A DNA stretch of 64,000 nt from CAVVGZ01 sp963747965. Lineage in GTDB: Bacteria; Chloroflexota; Anaerolineae; Anaerolineales; Anaerolineaceae. This document shows, in pieces, positions 45,586 to 55,070 of the stretch. The notes beneath the pieces are model-generated. The model ran no database searches. It was given only the letters and a program-made list of their open reading frames with translations, and had not been told where the DNA came from. The stretch spans positions 124,001 to 188,000 of the forward strand of contig CAVVGZ010000004.1 of assembly GCA_963747965.1 (NCBI GenBank). Direction: 5' to 3'. Every line of letters begins with the position of its first letter. Position 1 is the first letter of the stretch. The position numbers were made by a program, and so were the translations under genes.

Positions 45586-46191
45586 ATGAATGAAATAGAA
45601 CTGATTCAATCTGCTCAGCAAGGTGATTTGGATGCATTCAATCATCTGGTTTTGGTTTATCAGGATATGGCCTATAATGTCGCCTTCCGCATCCTGGCTG
45701 ACAAGCACAGTGCAGATGATGCTGTGCAAAATGCATTTATTTCTGCATTCCACAACATTAATAAATTCCGCGGAGGTTCTATCCGGGCCTGGATTTTAAG
45801 AATTGTCACCAACTCCTGTTATGACGAATTACGCCGCAGGAAACGCCAACCAACCACGCCGCTTGATCCAATTAATTCCGACGGGGAAGAAATGGATTCA
45901 GCCCAGTGGATGGTTGACAATTCCCCCACTCCGGAGGAAACATTTGAGTCAACCGAACTTGAAAGAGCAATCCAGGATTGCCTTAATGACCTCCCCGAAG
46001 ACTTCAGAGCGATGATCGTCTTGATTGATATTCAAGGATTGGATTATCAGGAAACCTCCCAGGTTTTAAATTCACCACTTGGCACTATCAAAAGCCGGTT
46101 AGCACGTTCCCGAAAAAAAATGCGCGATTGTTTACAGACAGTTCAGGAACTTTTACCCAGTCAATTTCGTCTTGAGGGGGAAGGAGTATGA
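45586..46191 (+). CDS. ECF RNA polymerase sigma factor
   Basis: 201 residues with the two conserved ECF domains. Region 2: FNHLVLVYQDMAYNVAFRIL, HSADDAVQNAFISAFHNINK, the -10 recognition helix RAWILRIVTNSCYDELRRRK. Region 4: LPEDFRAMIVLIDIQGLDYQ and the -35 helix LGTIKSRLARSRKKMRDCL. No SD sequence is strong. The anti-sigma gene overlaps its stop (ATGATGA), the normal sigma/anti-sigma pairing. Signal sensed is unknown. Confidence 0.95.
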   Translation: MNEIELIQSAQQGDLDAFNHLVLVYQDMAYNVAFRILADKHSADDAVQNAFISAFHNINKFRGGSIRAWILRIVTNSCYDELRRRKRQPTTPLDPINSDGEEMDSAQWMVDNSPTPEETFESTELERAIQDCLNDLPEDFRAMIVLIDIQGLDYQETSQVLNSPLGTIKSRLARSRKKMRDCLQTVQELLPSQFRLEGEGV

Positions 46192-47050
46192 TGAGTGTAA
46201 ATGTTACGCCAGATGAATGGGAAATGGTATCTGCATACCTGGATGATCAGCTGCCCGCCGCGGAGAAATTGATAATCGAGCAGCAACTTGGTCTACGGCC
46301 AGAGCTGCAATCAGCTTACCATGAATTACGCCGGCTAAAATTTGCATTCAAGAGTCTACCACCCAAAAAAGCTCCTCGAAATTACACGCTTAGCCCGAAA
46401 GAAAAAAAAGAAAAAACATCCATTTTCCAAATGCTGGTTCCAGCCTTCGGTTTTAGTTCGGCAGTTGCTGCAATCCTCCTTGCAATCACGATTTTTTTTC
46501 AGATCACTCCATCAGGCAGTATGGTCTCCCAGGCACCTGAGCCAGCCATGATGGCAGCAGAGCAGGAATCCGGACAGAGTAAGACAGCACCCGAAACCCA
46601 GCCACAAATTATTACCTGGGGAAGTCCTGGCGGAGTTGGTTTTGGCGGAGGGGGGGCGGGGGCAGCGGTCCGGCATATGGCATCGGTGGAGGAGCACCGG
46701 CTGCCGCGGTTGAACAGCAAACTATGGATGATGCAGCAAAAATTGCGGGGAGCCAGGACCTCACTGCAAAATCCCTTCCAGCTGGCGAACCGACCATGAT
46801 TGAAAAACAGGTCCCCGAGCAGGATGTCCCACCGCTCCCTGTTGAACAAAATGACCTGATTGCCGGAATTCGTCCAGCAGAACAGCGCGGAAAAATCCTG
46901 TCCAACCCGCCTGCACAACCAACAATTTCCCCGGAATCATCAGACGCTTCCGGGAGGTTAAACTTTTCAGCGCTTCAAATCTTGTTGGTCATCCTGACAA
47001 TTGTTTTTGGATCAAGCGCATTTTTCCTTCACAGAAAAGGAAAAATGTGA
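46188..47050 (+). CDS. Membrane anti-sigma factor, one frameshift in a G run
   Basis: About 287 residues when joined. N-terminal anti-sigma domain (VSAYLDDQLPAAEKLIIEQQ, LRPELQSAYHELRRLKFAFK) without the HxxxCxxC zinc motif, a basic stretch, a transmembrane helix (FSSAVAAILLAITIFFQI), a Gly-rich extracytoplasmic region, then a second helix near the C-terminus (LQILLVILTIVFGSSAFFL). The frame changes at a run of seven G near 46650 in the Gly-rich segment; adding one G restores continuity to 47050. AAGGAG precedes the start ATG. It would hold the sigma factor at the membrane until released. Confidence 0.82.
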
Positions 47051-47550
47051 ATCAACGCACGATTCGATATTGTCCTTTTTGCGGAACACCCTTACAAAAT
47101 CATAACTCCTCATTGGAGGAACAAACCAGATGCATGCAGTGCGGGCGGGTTTATTTTGCTGATCCAAAAGTAGCTGTGGCTGTTTTTATACAGAAACATG
47201 GAAAAATATTATTAACCCGCCGCATAAACAACCCACTCAGCGGATTCTGGAGCCTTCCTGCCGGTTTTATGAATGCCAATGAAGATCCTCAAGAAGCTGC
47301 TATCCGGGAGTGCCTGGAAGAAACTGGTTTAATGGTTGGGATCACATCCTTATTGGGTATTTTTTCGGGCCGGGAACATCCCCGGGGTGCAGATTTAGTA
47401 CTCGTGTACCGGGGGAAAATTCTAGGCGGGAATCTGTATGCAGGAGATGATGCCGATCATGCGGCCTTTTTTAACTTTAAGGAACTTCCACCACTCGCCT
47501 TTAAAACAACAGCCAGGATTATTGAGCAATTCCGTGACGATAAATCCTGA
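47047..47550 (+). CDS. NUDIX hydrolase with N-terminal zinc ribbon
   Basis: 167 residues, GTG start overlapping the anti-sigma stop (ATGTGA). N-terminal zinc ribbon CPFC/CMQC (four Cys), then a NUDIX domain with the box GFMNANEDPQEAAIRECLEE and TGL. The fold and ribbon resemble NudC-like (NADH/decapping) and ADP-ribose pyrophosphatase families, but the NudC specificity motif is not evident. Probable coexpression with the sigma/anti-sigma pair. Confidence 0.88.
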   Translation: MNQRTIRYCPFCGTPLQNHNSSLEEQTRCMQCGRVYFADPKVAVAVFIQKHGKILLTRRINNPLSGFWSLPAGFMNANEDPQEAAIRECLEETGLMVGITSLLGIFSGREHPRGADLVLVYRGKILGGNLYAGDDADHAAFFNFKELPPLAFKTTARIIEQFRDDKS

Positions 47551-47607
47551 GTTATTCCATATGTTAGAATTAGATTGTGGCAATTTTGTTCTGGTTAATC
47601 AGCCTGC

Positions 47608-50025
47608 ATGACCAAGGGAACAATTAAATTGGCAAAAGCAAAAACCACTGCAACAAAAAGACGCACCAGCCGGCCCAGACAGAGCAGATCCAGGTTGGTT
47701 GGTTCAACCAAACAGCCCTCAAGTCGTACCACCACCTCGAAAGGGAAGAGTAACCCCATTAAGGTTAACTTCAATAAAATCTCTCCGGAAAGATGGATGG
47801 ATTTCAGCGGCATTATCCTGGTGGTGGTTGGATTATTATCCCTTTTAAGCCTGATCTCACAGGAACAAGGTCAGCTCACAGGCTGGTGGGTCCAAACCCT
47901 AAAACAGGGTTTTGGATTGGGCGCCTACTTATTACCGGTCTCGTTAATGGTTATTGGCGCCTGGCTTATATTCCGAAATTTAGACATCACCCCTGTTATT
48001 TCGGCAGAAAGAATATTCGGAATCATCTTGATTTTTTTTAATTTACTGACCATCTTTCACCTCGTTATCAACGGAAATTTCAATCAAGCAGAACTTGGAC
48101 AGGGAGGTGGTTATGTTGGCGCCTTTTTTAAGTTGGTCCTGGTTCAGGCAACCGGATTATTTGGCTCAATCATCGCCCTGATTGCCTGGCTATTAATCGG
48201 GATAATCTTTGCATTCGATATATCTATCCCGGATTTTTACCGTTCTGTGGGCTCAATTTTTCAAAGGGGAAAAACGAAAACAACATCACTTCTTTCAAAT
48301 TCCAAAGACTCCGTTCCTTCCTACTACGATCAGGCAGAAGGTGAAGCATCCGGGGAATTACCAAAGGATTTCCACCCGATTCGTAACCTCTCTATATTGA
48401 GCAGGAAGAAAAATGTCGGTGACGAAAGAACTGCTCAAAAAGCAAAACCAGGATTGCCCGATATGCCTGTTCCGGAATTTGATGGAAGCAATGAATTTAC
48501 ATCCGGTACCGGAACATCAGCACCTGACCAATCATGGATTCTGCCTGCTTTGGAGAAGATTTTGGATCCTGCTGCACCGATAGCCAGGCAGGCAAATCTG
48601 GATATGCAAAATGCCAGGGTGATAGAAGATACCCTCGCCTCATTTGGCGTACCTGCCCATGTCGTAGAGATCCACCGTGGGCCAACCATCACCCAATATG
48701 GAATAGAACCAGACTTCATCGAAACCCGGACAGGTCGAACACGTGTGCGGGTCAGCAAAATTACCTCGTTGGTGGATGATCTCGCCCTCGCCCTGGCCGC
48801 CCGGCGGATACGCATCCAGGCTCCCGTACCGGGAAAAAGTTTTGTTGGCATAGAAGTACCCAATGATGAGGTCAGCCAGGTTACATTGAGGGAAGTGATG
48901 GAGAGCAAATCTTTTCAGAGCAAACAGACTCCACTGCGTTTTGCCCTTGGAAAGGACGTTTCTGGTAAACCAATTACCGTGGACCTGGCGGATATGCCGC
49001 ATCTATTAATTGCCGGGACCACCGGATCCGGAAAATCAGTGTGCATAAACTCCATTCTCTCTGGTTTTTTATTACAAAACAGTCCGTCCACATTGAAATT
49101 GATCCTGATTGACCCCAAACGGGTTGAATTAACTGGTTATAACGGTATTCCCCATCTCCTGGCACCTGTGGTTGTTGATGTTGAGCGTGTTATTGCTGTC
49201 CTGCAGTGGGCTTTATTGGAAATGGACCGTCGCTATGATAAGTTTTCCCAAATCGGGGTGCGCAATATTATTGAATACAATTCAAAATTCTTACAGGATC
49301 AGCTGCCAAATTTGATTGTCATCATTGACGAGCTAGCTGATCTCATGATGGTCTCTCCGGATGAAACCGAGCGATGCATCACCCGACTGGCACAACTTGC
49401 CAGGGCAACCGGGATTCATCTCATAATTGCGACCCAACGTCCTTCAGTAGACGTAGTCACCGGTTTGATTAAAGCAAATTTCCCCGCCAGAATTGCTTTC
49501 GCAGTTGCGTCTGGTGTGGACAGCCGGGTGATTCTGGATCAACCCGGCGCAGAACGCCTCCTGGGCCGTGGTGATATGCTCTTCCAATCACCAGATGCAG
49601 CTGCACCGGTCCGGCTTCAAGGCGTCTACGTTTCCGAGGTTGAAATTCAGAGGTTGGTGGATTACTGGCGGCAGGCAAAAGTGGAACACGGCCAGGCAAT
49701 GACCACCCCACAGGCATCCGGTATAGATGTCCTGCCCACCAATGTCCCTTTCACCCAGGAACCGTTATTTGATACCAGTGAAACAAGGGACAGAGATCCA
49801 TTGTTTAACCAGGCCGTTATTGTGGTCAGGCAGGAAAAAAAGGCATCCATCACCCTGTTGCAGCGAAAAATGAGGATTGGTTATACACGTGCCGCCCGGC
49901 TGATTGATACGATGGAGGCTGCAGGCATTATCAGCCCGGCACAGAGCAGCTCGCAAATCCGTGAAGTGCTTGATTTTGGGGATACCCGGGAAGGTCTGAT
50001 AGAGAATCAAACCGAGGAAACTTAA
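47608..50025 (+). CDS. ftsK: FtsK/SpoIIIE DNA translocase
   Basis: 805-residue membrane-tethered motor that pumps DNA through the septum and aids chromosome dimer resolution. A basic N-terminus, four hydrophobic segments (such as GIILVVVGLLSLLSLI and LIAWLLIGIIFAFDISI), a short linker, then the motor: GPTITQYGIEPD (alpha), Walker A IAGTTGSGKSVCINSILSGF, Walker B LIVIIDELADLMM, RATGIHLIIATQRPSVDVVT. The C-terminal gamma winged-helix domain that reads KOPS is present (LLQRKMRIGYTRAARLID). Complete. Confidence 0.97.
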   Translation: MTKGTIKLAKAKTTATKRRTSRPRQSRSRLVGSTKQPSSRTTTSKGKSNPIKVNFNKISPERWMDFSGIILVVVGLLSLLSLISQEQGQLTGWWVQTLKQGFGLGAYLLPVSLMVIGAWLIFRNLDITPVISAERIFGIILIFFNLLTIFHLVINGNFNQAELGQGGGYVGAFFKLVLVQATGLFGSIIALIAWLLIGIIFAFDISIPDFYRSVGSIFQRGKTKTTSLLSNSKDSVPSYYDQAEGEASGELPKDFHPIRNLSILSRKKNVGDERTAQKAKPGLPDMPVPEFDGSNEFTSGTGTSAPDQSWILPALEKILDPAAPIARQANLDMQNARVIEDTLASFGVPAHVVEIHRGPTITQYGIEPDFIETRTGRTRVRVSKITSLVDDLALALAARRIRIQAPVPGKSFVGIEVPNDEVSQVTLREVMESKSFQSKQTPLRFALGKDVSGKPITVDLADMPHLLIAGTTGSGKSVCINSILSGFLLQNSPSTLKLILIDPKRVELTGYNGIPHLLAPVVVDVERVIAVLQWALLEMDRRYDKFSQIGVRNIIEYNSKFLQDQLPNLIVIIDELADLMMVSPDETERCITRLAQLARATGIHLIIATQRPSVDVVTGLIKANFPARIAFAVASGVDSRVILDQPGAERLLGRGDMLFQSPDAAAPVRLQGVYVSEVEIQRLVDYWRQAKVEHGQAMTTPQASGIDVLPTNVPFTQEPLFDTSETRDRDPLFNQAVIVVRQEKKASITLLQRKMRIGYTRAARLIDTMEAAGIISPAQSSSQIREVLDFGDTREGLIENQTEET

Positions 50026-50065
50026 AGGAAAAACCGACCGCTGAAAGGCATAAAGTGATCTCCCG

Positions 50066-50812
50066 TCATAACCCGCCTACCTCATAGAAGACCATCCCTG
50101 CTGCAAGGATAGCAGCTGTTTCCATTCTCAATATTTTTCTTCCAAGGGTTACGGGCTGGATACCAGCAATTATTGCCTGATCGATTTCATCCTCAGAATA
50201 ACCCCCTTCTGGACCAATGAAGACTGCTATCTTTGCAGGTACCCCTGGGAACTGCCTTTCACGCAAATATTCTTTCATCCCCTGTTTGTTTTCATTCTCC
50301 CAGAGAATGATTGAAATATCAGAAAATTTTGCGGCGCAGATAAGAGAATCCTGGTAGGCAAGCGGATTGTGCAGGACAGGCAATTGAATTGAACCAGACT
50401 GTTCTGCTGCTTCCCGAATTATTCTCTCCATTCGCTCCGTTTTTTTTCTCCATTGATCTGCTGATTGAACCAGTGTACGGCTGGTAATAACCGGGAAAAA
50501 TTCGCTTATACCGATTTCTGTCCCTTTCTGTAAAATCCACTCAAACTTTTCCCGCTGGGTCATGCTGATAAACAGAAAAACGAGACCTTTAGAAATTTCT
50601 TGATGGCTCTTAACTTCAAGAATGGCTGCCCTGCATTTATCTGGATGCACCTCGGCAAGTTGAACCAAATATTCCTTTCCAAGGTTATCCAGGACAATCA
50701 GGTTGTCTTTGACCCCCAGCCGCAGGACACGGGCTATTTGATGGGAGATATCCCCCGGAAAAATAACCTGGTTGCCTTCTATCTGTTCAGGGGAAAGGAA
50801 AAAGCGATGCAC
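50066..50812 (-). CDS. rsmE: 16S rRNA m3U1498 methyltransferase RsmE
   Basis: 248 residues of the SPOUT fold. N-terminal PUA-like part starts HRFFLSPEQI with HQIARVLRL; the knot domain shows SMTQREKFEWILQKGTEIGI, AEQSGSIQLP, FIGPEGGYSEDEI (SAM loop) and VTLGRKILRMETAAI. All are standard for RsmE. Located 11 bases after rsmI, so the two rRNA methyltransferases are cotranscribed. Confidence 0.96.
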   Translation of the reverse strand: MHRFFLSPEQIEGNQVIFPGDISHQIARVLRLGVKDNLIVLDNLGKEYLVQLAEVHPDKCRAAILEVKSHQEISKGLVFLFISMTQREKFEWILQKGTEIGISEFFPVITSRTLVQSADQWRKKTERMERIIREAAEQSGSIQLPVLHNPLAYQDSLICAAKFSDISIILWENENKQGMKEYLRERQFPGVPAKIAVFIGPEGGYSEDEIDQAIIAGIQPVTLGRKILRMETAAILAAGMVFYEVGGL

Positions 50813-50823
50813 CGGCAGCCTTT

Positions 50824-51513
50824 CTATTCTTGAACTTTCTGGTCCCTGGTGGAATTCCCAGCAATTACGATTGTATATTCCCCGCGTGGTTCGTTCTGGG
50901 AGAAAAATTGCACCAGTTCACTTATGCTCCCGCGCTGGACCGCTTCAAACATTTTTGTAAGGTCATTGGCAACCGCCGCCTGGCGGTCTCCAAATATTTT
51001 TAGGGCGGCTTGCAGAAACGCCACCAGGCGGAATGGACTTTCATAGAAAATCAACGAATGTGGTGATTCCCGATCGACCCGGAGAAAATTTTCTCTTTGT
51101 CCCGGTTTTCTGGGAGCAAATCCACGAAAAGTGAAGCTGTGTGCCGGCAATCCGGAAAGAATCATTGCGGCGATTAATGCGGAAGGACCGGGTACGATTG
51201 TCATGGGGATATTTTCATCAATGCAAGCCCGCACAAGCAGGTACCCTGGATCAGAAATGGATGGACTGCCGGCATTGGTCACCATGGCAATGGATTTACC
51301 ATCCTGAAGCAGGTTAATCAATCGTCCAACCACTTTTTGTTCGTTGTAAGCATGGAAAGAGATCTGGGGTTTCTTTATTTCAAAATGGCTTAATAAGTGA
51401 CCTGTTTTGCGGGTATCCTCGCTGACAACAAAGTCCACTTCTTTTAATACCGTCAGCGCCCTCAGGGTGATGTCCCCTAAATTACCGATTGGAGTTGAGA
51501 CCAGATATAACAT
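50824..51513 (-). CDS. rsmI: 16S rRNA 2'-O-ribose methyltransferase RsmI
   Basis: 229 residues. Tetrapyrrole-methylase fold: YLVSTPIGNLGDITLRAL, SEDTRKTGHLLSHF, MVTNAGSPSISDPGYLLVRA, VPGPSALIAAMILSGLP and IFYESPFRLVAFL. It methylates C1402 ribose in 16S rRNA. It ends after about residue 229, lacking the C-terminal helical extension of longer (about 280) members, so it is a short variant. Followed by rsmE. Confidence 0.94.
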   Translation of the reverse strand: MLYLVSTPIGNLGDITLRALTVLKEVDFVVSEDTRKTGHLLSHFEIKKPQISFHAYNEQKVVGRLINLLQDGKSIAMVTNAGSPSISDPGYLLVRACIDENIPMTIVPGPSALIAAMILSGLPAHSFTFRGFAPRKPGQRENFLRVDRESPHSLIFYESPFRLVAFLQAALKIFGDRQAAVANDLTKMFEAVQRGSISELVQFFSQNEPRGEYTIVIAGNSTRDQKVQE

Positions 51514-51723
51514 AGCAGGTTGGTTTCTTGCTTATTCAACGGGTTGATTGCCGTTCCCTGATGGCAGTATATCATGGTATTGTCTGTCATTCATGGACGC
51601 CTTGGCACCAAATTCCTTACCGCTATACTAAATGGTAAATAAGCGGATAAGCCAATTTCAGCCGGATGCCCGCCTATACACAAGCATGATGAAGCGCATT
51701 ATAATCATTTCCAGGAGATACAA

Positions 51724-52659
51724 ATGGCGGCAAATCCTACCAGAAATCGAGTGAATCCTGAAACCATTGATACAACACCTATGCGCAGGCCTGACTGGAT
51801 ACGGGTTAAGGCACCTTCCGGAGAAACATACCAGTGGCTGGATCAATTGATGCGCCAGAAATCGTTACACACCGTATGCGAAGAAGCCGGCTGCCCGAAT
51901 ATGGGGGAATGTTGGGGGAGCGGTACGGCTACATTCTTGATCATGGGAGATATTTGTACCCGCAGCTGTGCATTTTGTGACATCAAACGCGGCCGTCCGG
52001 CGGTATTGGATTGGGAGGAACCGGTTCGAGTAGCCCAGGCGGTAAAAGCAATGCAACTAAAACATGCCGTCATTACCAGTGTCAACCGTGATGAGCGCCG
52101 GGACGGGGGCGCCCCAATTTTTTCCATGGTTATCAGGCAAATCCGTAAAATTCACCCCGGGTGTTCCATTGAAGTTCTCATCCCCGATTTCAAAGGTAGT
52201 ATTGAGGCTCTCCAAATCGTTTTGCAAGCCCGACCGGAGATTCTCAATCATAACGTGGAAACAGTTCCCCGCCTTTTTAAACAGATTCAACCCCAGGACC
52301 GTTATGAATGGTCTAAAGCAACCCTGACCAACGCCAAGAAAATTGATGCCGATACGCTCACAAAATCCGGGATGATGGTCGGGCTTGGCGAGACCATGGA
52401 CGAGGTCAAAGAAGTGATGAGGGATTTGCGAAGCTGGGACGTGGATATCCTTACCATGGGACAATATCTACAGCCAAGCCGCAGCCACTTTCCCATCCAT
52501 AAGTATTACACGCTTGAGGAATTCGAGGAAATAAAACAATTTGGGCTTGAGATCGGATTCAAGTGGGTGGAGAGCAGCCCCCTGGTGCGTTCGTCCTACC
52601 GGGCTGCCGAACAGGCGCGTACCCTCAGTAAAATTCACAGGCACCTTTATGGTGAATAA
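51724..52659 (+). CDS. lipA: Lipoyl synthase
   Basis: 311-residue radical-SAM enzyme that inserts two sulfurs into octanoyl groups on E2/H-protein. The auxiliary-cluster motif is CEEAGCPNMGECW (three Cys), and the radical-SAM motif is CTRSCAFCDI. TSVNRDERRDGGAPIF and GLGETMDEV are standard. C-terminal Ser in VRSSYRAAEQ supports the auxiliary cluster. AGGAGAT precedes the ATG. No lipB is adjacent; a terminator follows. Confidence 0.97.
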   Translation: MAANPTRNRVNPETIDTTPMRRPDWIRVKAPSGETYQWLDQLMRQKSLHTVCEEAGCPNMGECWGSGTATFLIMGDICTRSCAFCDIKRGRPAVLDWEEPVRVAQAVKAMQLKHAVITSVNRDERRDGGAPIFSMVIRQIRKIHPGCSIEVLIPDFKGSIEALQIVLQARPEILNHNVETVPRLFKQIQPQDRYEWSKATLTNAKKIDADTLTKSGMMVGLGETMDEVKEVMRDLRSWDVDILTMGQYLQPSRSHFPIHKYYTLEEFEEIKQFGLEIGFKWVESSPLVRSSYRAAEQARTLSKIHRHLYGE

Positions 52660-52689
52660 TCTGTCTGGATTTTTTGGACCAGGCAGATT

Positions 52690-52718
52690 AACCATCCCAA
52701 CCACCGGATGGTTTTTTT
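52690..52718 (+). terminator. Intrinsic terminator of lipA
   Basis: AACCATCC (52690-52697) pairs with GGATGGTT (52706-52713) around an 8-base loop, followed by a T tract to 52718. It lies 31 bases after the lipA stop and its T tract touches the stop of the convergent phosphorylase gene. Confidence 0.8.
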
Positions 52719-53517
52719 ATGCATCCGTAGAATTACCCTGGACAAGGCGGATACAAGCCTCTACAGCAATTTCAAAAAGCAGTGTGCGGTCCGACCTCCG
52801 GTAATTCCAGCCGCGTGCATCCCAGCCATCGGCAATCACCAGATCGCCGGCATAAACAATCTGGCCAAGCTCAACCTGGCGGAATTGGGCGACAGCCATA
52901 AGCGCAGCAGCCTCCATTTCCACAACCCTGCAGCCTTCTGAAAAACGCCTGTGCCTGCGGCTGGTGGTTTCCCTGTACAGGGCATCTGTGGTCCAGGTCT
53001 TTGCCAGAAAAAATGGCATGTTCCAGGAATTCAAAGTATCTTCAAGGGCATGTATGGGGCGAATGTGGGCGGTTACTTCCCGCTGAGGAGGAAGATAGTG
53101 GTAAGAGGTACCCTCATCCCGCACCGCTGCCGTCAGGATAATCGGGAAGCCGGCCTCTAATGCAGGGTCTAATACCCCGCAGCCCCCGCAAACAATTATT
53201 TTTTGTATACCCATATAGATTAATTCTTCCAGAAAACCAGCTGCCAGCGGGGCACCTACCCCGGGGTGAAAAACCAGGATGGAATACCCGTTTTTATCCA
53301 TTACATATACCGGGTGACGCCCAATCTCAGATCGAAGTTCACCAATAATCCGGAGCTGTTGATTTTCTAGTAATCCACCCAGTACTTCCTGGAAAAAACA
53401 GAGTACACATCCAGTAATGGATGGTTCCAATTCAAACTGGAAGCGGGGTTCGATGATCGCTTTGCGGGATGCATCAAATTCCAGGATGGGATAACTTGTC
53501 GTTTCGTTCATGGACAC
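52717..53517 (-). CDS. Nucleoside phosphorylase, uridine-phosphorylase-like
   Basis: 266 residues of the PNP/UDP fold. Seen: VFHPGVGAPLAAGFLEELIY, IIVCGGCGVLDPALEAG, VRDEGTSYHYLPP and the specificity helix CRVVEMEAAALMAVAQF (EMEA catalytic motif binding the ribose). The GTSYHYL text is typical of the uridine phosphorylase side of the family. It would salvage nucleosides to bases, alongside upp. Base specificity is not certain. Confidence 0.86.
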   Translation of the reverse strand: MSMNETTSYPILEFDASRKAIIEPRFQFELEPSITGCVLCFFQEVLGGLLENQQLRIIGELRSEIGRHPVYVMDKNGYSILVFHPGVGAPLAAGFLEELIYMGIQKIIVCGGCGVLDPALEAGFPIILTAAVRDEGTSYHYLPPQREVTAHIRPIHALEDTLNSWNMPFFLAKTWTTDALYRETTSRRHRRFSEGCRVVEMEAAALMAVAQFRQVELGQIVYAGDLVIADGWDARGWNYRRSDRTLLFEIAVEACIRLVQGNSTDA

Positions 53518-53549
53518 TCCAAATATGCCGGAAATGAAATCATCAGAAA

Positions 53550-54842
53550 TTAGCTCCGGCCAGATATCCTCATACTGGCTGGTTTACCACCAAGGAAAAG
53601 CAAAAAACCCGAAAAACGCACCAGCCCGCTGATAAACAAAGCTGGACCCACCCCGATCCAAAGAGACAACCAGGATGCAAAGATGGGAGCAATAATTAAT
53701 GCCAGGTGCTCCACACTCTGGCCGATGGACACAAAAGTAGCTCCATACTCATCCGGGACAGTTTTCATAAATTCATCAAAAAAGGTTAAACTGGTACCCG
53801 CCTGGAAGATTCCAGATACACCCGCCAGGAGTGCAATCACCCACTCCTGTTGAAGGTACGAAACCAGCATTGGGTAAAAAGAAAGGGCCAGGGTACTCCA
53901 TAAGAGGATAAAATTTGAGTTTTTTCGCCTGGATACCCGGATCCAGTAAAAATAGCCAATAACCAGGGTGGCTGTTGCAGCAGTATTGATGGCGGCGATC
54001 GAGGCATCTGTTGCTTCAATGACACGAACAAAATAAAGCGGCAGGAGCGGCAGGGTCATCGCCGTACCGTAGGAATAAACAAAGCGTTTTAAAACAAAGG
54101 ATCTGAAATTTGGATAGGAACGAATGAGCTTGTAATAATCACGGATCAATGATCTTACCGAATCTGAAGAAACCGGCAAATCAGTGCTCTGTTCCGGGAT
54201 GGAAATATGAAGTGAAAAATAATAGCTGATCAGGCTGCCGAAAGATAACAGGATAAAAACTGTTTGAAAATTAATGGGGAATATTATTAAAGCCAGGAAT
54301 TGCCCAATCATGAATACCGTAACAGCATTGGTTATGCCATACAACGACCAGCGGCGGGACATTAATTCAAAACGTCCCTTTGGCCCTGCGACGGAATTCA
54401 TCACCACAGAGAAGGAGATGTTGGTTATGGTTTGGGGTATGGTTATCAACCCCCATATAAACAGGATTGAGACTACCAGGTACTCACTGGGCACCAGAAA
54501 ACCGATTAATCCGGTTAGAGCATATCCCATATAATAAATCAGGCGTGAATTGCTGAACCAGGGGACAACATCCTTCTGTTTTTGGAGATACCTTCCCAAT
54601 GGCAGGGAAAACAGGAAACCTGCAACGGCTGGCATTGAAGTAAGCATGCTGATTTGAAAACTGGTTGCACCCAGGCGTGCCAGAAAAACAGGCAAAAATG
54701 GTGATGCGGAACTAACAAGTCCTACCCCGATAGCGTCAATCTGCACATTAACAAAGTTTTCACGCGTAATATCCGGGGATGTTTGCGGGGTGCCAAACCA
54801 ATAGATGAAGCGGCGCAATAAGTCTCTCAATGCAGGGTTCAA
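53550..54842 (-). CDS. MFS transporter
   Basis: 430 residues with about 12 hydrophobic segments, typical of the Major Facilitator Superfamily. FLARLGATSFQISMLTSMPA and the conserved GRYLQKQKD (loop 2-3) are visible, with a long loop near the middle (IPEQSTDLPVSSDSVRSLIR). The start overlaps no neighbour. Substrate unknown; related proteins are drug or sugar exporters, but this family cannot be resolved by eye. Confidence 0.85.
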   Translation of the reverse strand: MNPALRDLLRRFIYWFGTPQTSPDITRENFVNVQIDAIGVGLVSSASPFLPVFLARLGATSFQISMLTSMPAVAGFLFSLPLGRYLQKQKDVVPWFSNSRLIYYMGYALTGLIGFLVPSEYLVVSILFIWGLITIPQTITNISFSVVMNSVAGPKGRFELMSRRWSLYGITNAVTVFMIGQFLALIIFPINFQTVFILLSFGSLISYYFSLHISIPEQSTDLPVSSDSVRSLIRDYYKLIRSYPNFRSFVLKRFVYSYGTAMTLPLLPLYFVRVIEATDASIAAINTAATATLVIGYFYWIRVSRRKNSNFILLWSTLALSFYPMLVSYLQQEWVIALLAGVSGIFQAGTSLTFFDEFMKTVPDEYGATFVSIGQSVEHLALIIAPIFASWLSLWIGVGPALFISGLVRFSGFLLFLGGKPASMRISGRS

Positions 54843-55070
54843 TGCTCCTGGGACAATTTCATGTTTTCACGATAGAAAGAATTTACCTTCGGAATTTTTT
54901 GTGAAAGTTTACTACATAATAATAATATACCGGTCATCGTTTTTGGAATAATCAGGGAATGGAAGTCTTCCCAAGAGAACCATAATTGGCTGGTTTTTTT
55001 ACCACCTGACTCTGTTTTGATCGATCTGTTGGGATATCGATATTCTCCATCAGGTCATTTGTTTAATTAA

